This document shows positions 1 through 5,907 of a stretch of 9,359 nt of DNA, piece by piece. The DNA comes from Myxococcales bacterium UBA1203 (GTDB taxonomy: Bacteria; Myxococcota; Myxococcia; Myxococcales; UBA5297): the NCBI GenBank assembly GCA_002309695.1, contig DBXV01000004.1, forward strand, positions 25,619-34,977, written 5' to 3'. Made by a program: the position numbers and the translations under genes. A model generated the notes under the pieces. The model was not told the DNA's origin. It searched no databases and saw only the letters and a list, made by a program, of their open reading frames with translations. Every line of letters begins with the position of its first letter. Within the stretch, counting starts at the first letter, position 1.

Positions 1-1053
1 ACCGAGCACATGTTCTTCGACACCGAGGAGCGCCGCCTCGCCATGCAGAGCATGGTCGTCGCCGACACCACGGAAGACCGAGTGAAGGCACTCGCCAAGC
101 AGGAGAAATTCCAGAAGGCGGACTTCTACGGGATCTTCAAGGCGATGAACGGCAAGCCCGTCACCATTCGCCTCATCGACCCGCCCCTCCATGAGTTCAC
201 GCCGAAAAATGACGCTCAGGTGAAGGCGCTGGCCAAGGAGACCGGCCTCACGCCGGAGCAGATCAACCTCCGCTGCGCTCAGCTCCACGAGTCGAACCCC
301 ATGCTGGGCCACCGCGGCTGCCGTCTGACGATCACCTATCCCGAGATTGCCGAGATGCAGGTGCGGGCCATCATCGGCGCCGCCTGCCAGTGCAAGAAGG
401 AGAAGATCAAAGTCCAGCCGATGATCATGCACCCGCTGACCATCGACTCGAAGGAGTTCGGCATTCTCGAGGCGCTCACCCGCCGCGTCGCCGACGAGGT
501 GATGAAGAAGGAAGGCGTCAAGGTCAGCTACAAGGTCGGCACGATGATCGAGATTCCCCGCGCCGCCCTCACCGCCGACAAGATTGCCGAGAAGGCCGAG
601 TTCTTCAGCTTCGGCACCAACGACCTGACCCAGATGACCATGGGCCTCTCGCGTGACGACGCCGGCAAGTTCCTGCCCTTCTACGTCGATCAGAAGAAGG
701 CCGGCATCTTCGCCGCCGACCCCTTCCAGTCCATCGACCAGAACGGCGTCGGCCAGCTCGTGAAGATGGCCGCTGAGAAGGGCCGCGCTACCCGTCCGGA
801 CATCCACATCGGCGTCTGCGGCGAGCACGGCGGCGAGGCCGTCTCCGTGAAGTTCTTCCACGGACTTGGCCTGCTCAATTACGTCAGCTGCTCGCCCTAC
901 CGCGTGCCCATCGCCCGCCTCGCTGCCGCTCAGGCTGTCATCGAGGAGGCCGCTGCCAAGAAGCCCGCGAAGAAGGCTGCCGCCAAGAAGGCCGTGAAGG
1001 CCGCTCCTGCTAAAGCCGCTCCCGCGAAGAAGGCTCCGGCCAAAAAGAAATAA
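1..1053 (+). CDS. ppdK: Pyruvate phosphate dikinase, C-terminal part (5' end outside window)
   Basis: This enzyme interconverts pyruvate + ATP + Pi and PEP + AMP + PPi in the cytoplasm. The frame is already open at base 1, where TEHMFF matches the conserved TEHMFF motif of PPDK, so the first ATG (10) is internal. The 350 codons seen are the PEP/pyruvate-binding barrel. Visible motifs are LGHRGCRL (from about codon 102), GTMIEIPRA (about 180), FGTNDLTQ (204-211) and GVCGEHGG, whose Cys (codon 273, bases 817-819) is the catalytic general acid of the family. The phosphohistidine and ATP-grasp domains lie upstream, outside the window. The usual C-terminus is followed by a 34-residue Lys/Ala/Pro tail (949-1050), which is not typical of PPDK. 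A strong terminator follows. The family call is essentially certain; whether the enzyme runs toward glycolysis or gluconeogenesis cannot be read here. Confidence 0.97.
   Translation, partial: TEHMFFDTEERRLAMQSMVVADTTEDRVKALAKQEKFQKADFYGIFKAMNGKPVTIRLIDPPLHEFTPKNDAQVKALAKETGLTPEQINLRCAQLHESNPMLGHRGCRLTITYPEIAEMQVRAIIGAACQCKKEKIKVQPMIMHPLTIDSKEFGILEALTRRVADEVMKKEGVKVSYKVGTMIEIPRAALTADKIAEKAEFFSFGTNDLTQMTMGLSRDDAGKFLPFYVDQKKAGIFAADPFQSIDQNGVGQLVKMAAEKGRATRPDIHIGVCGEHGGEAVSVKFFHGLGLLNYVSCSPYRVPIARLAAAQAVIEEAAAKKPAKKAAAKKAVKAAPAKAAPAKKAPAKKK
949..1050 (+). other. Histone H1/AlgP-like Lys-Ala-Pro tail encoded at the end of ppdK
   Basis: The last 34 codons before the TAA encode only Ala (16), Lys (13), Pro (4) and Val (1), in degenerate repeats such as PAKKAAAKKA and APAKKAPAKKK. 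The catalytic barrel ends just before, at the Ile-Glu-Glu of codons 314-316. The composition resembles the basic tails of histone H1-like and AlgP-type bacterial proteins, which are disordered and can bind nucleic acid or polyanions. Any such role here is inference. Confidence 0.85.
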
Positions 1054-1086
1054 GACCGAAGTCCTCTTCTTGCAGCGCATGAAGTG

Positions 1087-1126
1087 AAAAAGCCGCTTCC
1101 TCCACGTCGGAGGGAGCGGCTTTTTT
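1087..1126. terminator. Intrinsic terminator between convergent ppdK and amidase genes
   Basis: A 13-bp stem (1091-1103 with 1109-1121, one G-T wobble) closes a 5-nt loop. It is flanked by an A-run on the left and a T6 run on the right. It lies 34 nt after the ppdK stop and 32 nt before the amidase stop, so it can serve both convergent genes. Confidence 0.93.
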
Positions 1127-1158
1127 ATTGGAGCGGCAGCAGCGCGGACTCGCTGCCG

Positions 1159-2682
1159 TCACTTCTTCCCGTCAATCATCTCGTTTCTGGCCTTGATGAA
1201 CCTGTCGATGCCCTCCGCCATCGAGTCGGCCAGCTTCTGCTGCGTCTCGTCCTTTTTCAGCAGCTTCTCTTCGCGGACGTTGGACAGAAAGCCCATCTCC
1301 ACCAGCACCGACGGCATCCGCACGCCCAGAAGCACATAGAACAGCGCCTGCTTGATGCCGTGGTCGTGGGCCTTGGTCTTTCCGTCCTGCAAAGCCGCCA
1401 CGACGGTGGGGTGAATGGCGCGGGCCAGCTGAATCGACTCGCCCGTGTTGGCCTTGCGCGACAGGTCGGCCAGAACCAGCTGCAGGTCGGAAACGCTCCT
1501 CTCGCTGGACTGATTTTCGAGCGCGGCCAGCCGCATCGAATAGCGGTCACTCGTCACGTTCAGCGTGTAGGTCTCGACGCCGGACAGCTTGCGGTTCTCC
1601 GCGGCATTGCAGTGGAGGCTGATGAACAGGTCGCCCTTGTTGCGGTTGGCAAAGCGCGCCCGCTCTTCAAGCGCCACAAAGGTGTCGTCCTCGCGGGTCA
1701 GCACCACGTCGTAGCTCTTGTCCTCCAGCGCCTTTTTCAGCTTGAGCGCCACGCCCAGAGCAATCGTCTTCTCTCGGGTGCCCCCCTTGCCGATGGCCCC
1801 CGTGTCGTGGCCGCCGTGCCCCGCATCGATGACGATTTTGCGGATTTTCAGCCCCATCTGCACCGACAGAGGAATGCCGTCCGCCGACGAAGCCTTGCCG
1901 ATGGCCGCCATCTGACCGGCGTCAAAAAAGAGGTTTTCTCCGCTGTCATCCGGGGCCGGCTTGCCGGAAGCCGTCTGCTGTCCTCCCGAGGCCTTCGCAA
2001 ACCCCGCGGCCAGACCGGCTCTTCGCTGAGCATCAGGACTGGCTGGCGCCGCCGCGGACTTATTGCCCGCATCCTTCCCGCTGCCCTTTCCGGCATTGGC
2101 CGGCTGAGTCCCCGCACCCGATTTGGCGGGCGGTTTCTTCGGAGGCGGAGGTAGCTTGTCCAAAGCCTTCTTCGCCTCTGCCGACATGTCCCCCTTCAAT
2201 GCAGCCGCTTTCCGAAAAGACTCTCTCGCGGCCTCAAAATCCGGCGTTCTTCCCCGAAGGAACAAATTGCCGCGCTCGAAGTGCGCGTCGTCCGCCAGAC
2301 TCGACTTGGGATAGCCCGTGTAAAGCCGCTCCCAGGCATCCAGCGATGCCAGCCGGTCGCGCTCCGCCAGAGAGACGCGGTAGAGGTCCGAATAGAGCCT
2401 GGCGGCGTTATAGAGGGCGTCCGGAGCGCGGCTCGACTTGGGATACTTCTTAGCCACCGCTTCCAGGCGCTCAGCCACGGCAATCCAGTTGTCCCGATAC
2501 TGACGGCGCTTTTTGTCCTCCTTGAGCGCCAGGTAGTCCGACTTGGCCTTGGTAAACGCGGCTTCAATCTTTCCGTCGGCGGCAGGAGCGGCGAAGGCAA
2601 ACGAGGCAAAGAGAAGCCCGGCCAGCAGGACAAAAAGCAGTGCGGTGCAGGCCGGGCACGTCGTTCTTCTGATTCGGGTCAT
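1159..2682 (-). CDS. Exported N-acetylmuramoyl-L-alanine amidase (Amidase_3) with N-terminal TPR-like region
   Basis: This zinc amidase should cleave the MurNAc-L-Ala bond of peptidoglycan in the periplasm, typically during cell separation or wall remodelling. The chosen start gives 507 aa beginning MTRIRR, then a hydrophobic segment ending at a signal peptidase I-like AFA site (about residue 31). An in-frame ATG 32 codons upstream would bury the signal peptide, so it was rejected. Residues about 38-175 are helical with two TPR-like motifs (KKYPKSSRAPDALYNAARLY and a second around YPKSSLADDAHFERG). Residues about 177-270 are a Pro/Ala/Gly/Lys-rich linker. The Amidase_3 domain spans about 280-500, with zinc ligands His289 (DAGHGG), Glu304 (REK) and His357 (SLHCNA) and catalytic Glu462 (VEMGFLSN), so it looks active. 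It is AmiC-like, but the N-terminus is TPR-like rather than AMIN, as in many deltaproteobacterial homologues. It starts 97 nt downstream of the lip3 terminator and probably has its own promoter. Confidence 0.94.
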   Translation of the reverse strand: MTRIRRTTCPACTALLFVLLAGLLFASFAFAAPAADGKIEAAFTKAKSDYLALKEDKKRRQYRDNWIAVAERLEAVAKKYPKSSRAPDALYNAARLYSDLYRVSLAERDRLASLDAWERLYTGYPKSSLADDAHFERGNLFLRGRTPDFEAARESFRKAAALKGDMSAEAKKALDKLPPPPKKPPAKSGAGTQPANAGKGSGKDAGNKSAAAPASPDAQRRAGLAAGFAKASGGQQTASGKPAPDDSGENLFFDAGQMAAIGKASSADGIPLSVQMGLKIRKIVIDAGHGGHDTGAIGKGGTREKTIALGVALKLKKALEDKSYDVVLTREDDTFVALEERARFANRNKGDLFISLHCNAAENRKLSGVETYTLNVTSDRYSMRLAALENQSSERSVSDLQLVLADLSRKANTGESIQLARAIHPTVVAALQDGKTKAHDHGIKQALFYVLLGVRMPSVLVEMGFLSNVREEKLLKKDETQQKLADSMAEGIDRFIKARNEMIDGKK

Positions 2683-2778
2683 GGCATTCCAACAATCAGG
2701 ACTGCGGCGGCGGCACAAGTCCATCGAACGGCCGATGCCGCTGTTCCCGACGCGCCTTTTTCCGTGGACAGCGGACAT

Positions 2779-2822
2779 AAAAAAGCCCCGCGGGCATCCA
2801 TCGTCCGGACTTCCGCGGGGCT
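2779..2822 (-). terminator. Intrinsic terminator of lip3
   Basis: Read on the minus strand, a 10-bp perfect stem (2813-2822 with 2784-2793) is followed by a T6 run (2779-2784 in complement). The loop contains a second small palindrome, GTCCGGAC (2803-2810). It sits 28 nt past the lip3 stop and separates lip3 from the amidase gene. Confidence 0.9.
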
Positions 2823-2849
2823 GATGTCATTTCCGGCTGAAACGGCGCC

Positions 2850-3863
2850 TCAGCAGTCCGTTTCGTCGCCGTCGCATTCGGGTTGTTGGGGCGCGAAGAA
2901 CTTCGCGCAGCCCTCGGTGTCATATCCGTACAGATAGCCCGGCCCCTGACGCTGACCGTCCGTCTTCTTGCAGTCACCGACGATGAAGAAGGCATTTTCC
3001 TCCTCGTTGCCGTTCTCGATGACGCCGGCATTCATCCAGAGTTCGCCGTCAATGGTCATGTACCAGCCGGGGAAGTTGTGGATGTAGGCCTGCGCCCCGG
3101 TCATATCCATGCGCCCCGTCCAGAGGTTGGGATTGTCGTGGTCAAAGTTGTTGGTCATCGGGGTGTCGGTGCCGTTGAGGATGCTGCCTGCCTTGATCAC
3201 GACATCGCCCAGCCGCATCTCGCCCATGTTGAGGAGTCTGGCGCTGTTGCCGTTCAGAATCGTCTTGCCCGCGGAGAGAGAGAACTCCCCCCCTCCTGCG
3301 CCCGGCGTGTTGCTGACGCTGGACTGACCGTTCAGCGTCAGGTCGCCCAGCTGCGTATCGCCGCTGCTGCGAATGTAGGCCTCATTGAGGGTTGTTTTCT
3401 CTGCGACGTCCATGCGCCCGCCCTCCTCAACCTGCACGAGGGCGCCGCTCTCGAGCACGAGCTGCTTGGGATAGAGCTGCGCATTGTCCTGGACATAGAC
3501 CTCGGCTCCCGCCTCAAGCGTGAGAACCCTGCTCAAGAGAATCGAATTGCGGCCGATAGTCAGCTTGGCCCCCGACTTGACGGTCAGAGTCGAGCTCTCC
3601 CCATCGCCTAGGCTCGTGTTGGTCAGCGTGACGCTGCTGCCGTTCGACAGGTAGTAGTTCAGCTGCTCTTCGTTCTCGGGATTTGTGACCAAGGCGGGGA
3701 TACTGCCGCCGTCAGTCGTTCCATGATGCCCGGCGTCCTCAATGACCCCGGCGTCAGATTCTGCGGGAGCGGGTTTGTCCTTATGGCCGCCGCCGCATCC
3801 ATACGCAGCGAACGTCATGGCTGCGGCCAGTACACAACTCGAAAAAATGGAAAGAGCTTTCAT
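2850..3863 (-). CDS. Repeat-rich predicted lipoprotein, beta-solenoid-like (lip3)
   Basis: A 337-aa protein of unknown function. A lipoprotein signal peptide runs to Cys23 (lipobox AYGC) and is followed by a Gly/His/Lys/Asp/Ala-rich linker (24-58). From about 60 to 295 it consists of short alternating hydrophobic strands with Gly/Asn/Ser turns, such as LTVKSGAKLTI, LTLEAGAEVYV and LVLESGALVQV, a pattern expected of a right-handed beta-helix. A module at about 243-283 (DNPNLWTG, HNFPGWYMTIDGELWMNAG) aligns by eye with the C-terminal parts of lip1 and lip2. It differs from them in having a longer Cys-containing C-terminus (Cys298, 319, 330, 337) that ends in CDGDETDC. The start is supported by AGGAAA about 9 nt upstream. 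It is third in a tandem minus-strand array, 83 nt after lip2, with a terminator-like hairpin in the gap. No catalytic motif is visible; a structural, adhesive or binding role is a guess. Confidence 0.88.
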   Translation of the reverse strand: MKALSIFSSCVLAAAMTFAAYGCGGGHKDKPAPAESDAGVIEDAGHHGTTDGGSIPALVTNPENEEQLNYYLSNGSSVTLTNTSLGDGESSTLTVKSGAKLTIGRNSILLSRVLTLEAGAEVYVQDNAQLYPKQLVLESGALVQVEEGGRMDVAEKTTLNEAYIRSSGDTQLGDLTLNGQSSVSNTPGAGGGEFSLSAGKTILNGNSARLLNMGEMRLGDVVIKAGSILNGTDTPMTNNFDHDNPNLWTGRMDMTGAQAYIHNFPGWYMTIDGELWMNAGVIENGNEEENAFFIVGDCKKTDGQRQGPGYLYGYDTEGCAKFFAPQQPECDGDETDC

Positions 3864-3893
3864 GGGCGTTTCCTTTGGTGAGGGGGGATGAAG

Positions 3894-3922
3894 AAAAAGC
3901 CCTCCGCGCGATGCGGAGGGCC
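3894..3922 (-). terminator. Terminator or attenuator between lip2 and lip3
   Basis: On the minus strand a perfect 9-bp stem (3913-3921 with 3899-3907) with a 5-nt loop is followed by five T (3898-3894 complement). It lies 25 nt after the lip2 stop, and its T-run ends 30 nt before the lip3 ATG. That leaves almost no room for a lip3 promoter downstream of it, so partial readthrough is possible. Confidence 0.88.
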
Positions 3923-3946
3923 TTTCAAAAACATCTGTGATTTCAA

Positions 3947-4858
3947 TCAGTCGGGGCAGCTCACGTTGGCAGCACTGCCGCTGTTCATTTCACAGCGGGT
4001 GGTCACAATAAAGGATGTCGTGTCAGCGCCAATCACATTGATGGTGCCGCTGTTCATCTTGAGTTCCTCAACCTTGGTCCACCAGCCGGCGTAATTGGTC
4101 ATCGTGCCGCTGTTGAACTCCAGACGGTGAATCACAAGATTCGGGTCATCCTTGGAGTATGGGTTGGTGATTCTCGCGCTGTCAGTTTCAGCCGAAGCCG
4201 GCGAACGTGTGCCTTCCACACCTATCTCCATACCATTATCGAAGGTGCCGGAATTCATCTTAAGCATTCCATCAAACACCATCTTGCCGAGGTTGGTGAC
4301 CTTCACGTCCTGCGCGTTCACGTCCATGTCCTGGAAAGTTGCCTTGCCCTTGCTGGTCAGGGAGGAGCCCGCGTTCAGGGTGACTTTGCAGGCAGCGCCG
4401 ATTTTGCCGTCATTGTGCAGTTCGGCACTGTTCAGAGTCAGCGCAGCGGTGTTGGTGCAGTTCAGTTCACTCGATTCCGTAATGGTGATGGCCGCGCCCG
4501 TGTTGGCCACGAGGTGGTTGTTCATCACGTCGACGCTGCTGCCCTCCTCGATGATGAGATTCGCGCCGTTGTTCACCGTCAGGCCACCGGCACCCTGAAT
4601 GACCAGCCGGGTGTTTTCCTCGACCGTGACGGTCACGCCTTCCTGAATGGTGACGGACTCATCGAGATAGACGCTGGGGTCATTGCCGCCCTTGCTGACG
4701 ATGACCTCTTTGTAATGGTTCTCATTGAGGACGTGGGCCAGCTCGGTGCCGGTGCTGGCATGCACATAAATGGGGTCATCGTCGTCCTTGCCGCCGCAGG
4801 CGGAAGCCGCGAGGAGGGCGCCAATAGAAACCAGGGCTGCAAGAGAAATCCTGTTCAT
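3947..4858 (-). CDS. Repeat-rich predicted lipoprotein, beta-solenoid-like (lip2)
   Basis: A 303-aa protein of unknown function. The start at 4858 (MNRISLAAL) puts a clean lipoprotein signal before Cys21 (ASAC), with AAAGG 8 nt upstream. The longer frame to 4981 adds 41 non-signal residues and was rejected. Cys21 is followed by GGKDDDD, an acidic sorting-type stretch. Residues about 38-60 resemble the capping start of a beta-helix (TELAHVLN...KEVIV). Residues 60-300 are strand-turn repeats, including LTVNNGANLII and VTLNAGSSLTS. Four late repeats carry N-S-G at 202, 249, 269 and 292 (LKMNSGTFDNG, LEFNSGTMTNY, LKMNSGTINVI, CEMNSGSAANV). Cys289 and Cys301 form a terminal pair matching the one in lip1. 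It lies 126 nt downstream of lip1 with no convincing terminator between, so co-transcription with lip1 is likely. No enzyme motif is seen. Confidence 0.9.
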   Translation of the reverse strand: MNRISLAALVSIGALLAASACGGKDDDDPIYVHASTGTELAHVLNENHYKEVIVSKGGNDPSVYLDESVTIQEGVTVTVEENTRLVIQGAGGLTVNNGANLIIEEGSSVDVMNNHLVANTGAAITITESSELNCTNTAALTLNSAELHNDGKIGAACKVTLNAGSSLTSKGKATFQDMDVNAQDVKVTNLGKMVFDGMLKMNSGTFDNGMEIGVEGTRSPASAETDSARITNPYSKDDPNLVIHRLEFNSGTMTNYAGWWTKVEELKMNSGTINVIGADTTSFIVTTRCEMNSGSAANVSCPD

Positions 4859-4892
4859 AGGAAAAACCTTTCGTTGTCGTTGAAGTTTCAGA

Positions 4893-4922
4893 GGGAATTT
4901 CTTCCCGCCGCAGAGAGGCGGC
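4893..4922 (-). other. Two abutting small hairpins in the lip1-lip2 gap / lip2 leader
   Basis: On the minus strand a GCCGC/GCGGC hairpin (4922-4907) is immediately followed by GGGAA-GAAA-TTCCC (4906-4893), the latter closed by a GNRA-type tetraloop. No T-run follows, so this is not a terminator. It could be an mRNA processing or stability element, or chance. Confidence 0.35.
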
Positions 4923-4984
4923 CGGACAGGGGGGCGCGGCCTCAAAAGCAAGTCACCGCAAAAAGCAACATCCTTGTTCACTGC

Positions 4985-5839
4985 TCACTGCGCCGGGCAG
5001 ATGCCCTCGCTGACAGTGCCGCCGTTGATGGTGCAGTTTTCGGCGGTCATCCGCCCCTGGTTGGTCACTGTACCGCTGTTCACTGAAAGATTTCTGAAAA
5101 TATACGTCACCCAGGGGTCGTAATTGATGAATCTGGCTTCACCGCCATTGAGTTCCAGAAAATCACAGGAGACATCATAGTCATCGAGCCCCCCAGTCCT
5201 CTGAACACTCGTGTCGTCAGTCCCGTTGTGAAAAGTGCCGGAGTTAATGGTCAGCGTCCCACCCACATAAAACTCATTCAGATTGTGAATCATCGCGTCC
5301 GGCGCATTCATCTTCATATCGCCATAGACATCGACATGGCCTTTCAGACCGACATCCAGGGAAGAACCGGCGTTCAGGGTCAGGTCTTTTTTCACATCAA
5401 CATCGCCGCGCACGACAACTGATGCGCCGTTCAGCGTCATGCTGCCCTGGCGCATCTTCAATGTGGCCTTGTCCTCAATCTCGATGAGCGCACCTGAATT
5501 GGCCGCGACGTCGCCACTATCAATCCAGATTTCGCTGTCCTCTCCGCGAATGACAATCGACGCGCCCGCATTGACCACCAGATTGCCCTCATCGATGTCG
5601 ATTGAAGCGCCGTCTTCGATGGTCAGCACCGCGCCCTTATTCAGCGTCACCGACCCGCTTTCGATGTCCCGCCAGGTGGTGCCCCCCTGAATCGTCACGC
5701 TGCGGCCGTCCTGGAGCAGTTTTGCAATTTTCCCGGACGGGGGATTGACGACAACGTCGTCGTCATCATCGCCGCCGCAGGCAGGGGCCAATGCGAGAGA
5801 AGTCAGAGCTAACGCTATGAAAACAGGGCTCTTTTTCAT
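4985..5839 (-). CDS. Repeat-rich predicted lipoprotein, beta-solenoid-like (lip1)
   Basis: A 284-aa protein of unknown function and the first member of the array. The signal peptide ends at Cys21 (lipobox APAC), followed directly by GGDDDDD. AAAGG lies 8 nt before the ATG. From about residue 60 it shows regular rungs of roughly 23 residues: GSVTLNKGAVLTIEDG, GNLVVNAGASIVIRGE, GDVAANSGALIEIED and GSMTLNGASVVVRGD, then DLTLNAGSSLDV. The C-terminal half has LTINSGTFHNG (196-206), LELNGGEARFINYDPW (228-243), LSVNSGTVTN (251-260) and C-TINGGTVSEGI-C-P (269-282), matching lip2 in order. Three mature cysteines (225, 269, 281) remain besides the lipidated one. It starts 68 nt after the mutY stop with no obvious terminator, so it may be read through from mutY or have its own promoter. 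A right-handed parallel beta-helix anchored by lipid to a membrane is the likely form; the ligand is unknown. Confidence 0.9.
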   Translation of the reverse strand: MKKSPVFIALALTSLALAPACGGDDDDDVVVNPPSGKIAKLLQDGRSVTIQGGTTWRDIESGSVTLNKGAVLTIEDGASIDIDEGNLVVNAGASIVIRGEDSEIWIDSGDVAANSGALIEIEDKATLKMRQGSMTLNGASVVVRGDVDVKKDLTLNAGSSLDVGLKGHVDVYGDMKMNAPDAMIHNLNEFYVGGTLTINSGTFHNGTDDTSVQRTGGLDDYDVSCDFLELNGGEARFINYDPWVTYIFRNLSVNSGTVTNQGRMTAENCTINGGTVSEGICPAQ

Positions 5840-5907
5840 GGGAGAAGCCTTTCTGTGAGGTGGAGTGGGGGGATTCTTGAGATGCCGGCCAAAAAAGGGC
5901 GGCGGAT

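Noticed and set aside
1084..2154. 356-codon plus-strand open frame antisense to the amidase gene
   Set aside because: The minus strand encodes a full Amidase_3 domain with all catalytic residues, and this frame begins inside the ppdK terminator hairpin.
2883..3611. 242-codon plus-strand open frame antisense to lip3
   Set aside because: High-GC shadow of lip3 with no ribosome binding site and no recognisable domain.
4127..5086. 319-codon plus-strand open frame antisense to lip2 and the end of lip1
   Set aside because: It runs across a real gene, a gap and into another gene. Its residues mirror the repeat composition of the opposite strand, it has no ribosome binding site, and the minus-strand genes have signal peptides and good starts.
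2850..5839. CRISPR-like or phage tail-fibre interpretation of the repeats
   Set aside because: Repeats are in-frame, degenerate and protein-coding with lipoprotein signals. There are no regular spacers and no phage genes nearby.
5840..5907. Possible terminator between mutY and lip1
   Set aside because: A GCCGGCC/GGGCGGC pairing exists around an A6 loop but has a mismatch and no T-run after the stem on the minus strand.
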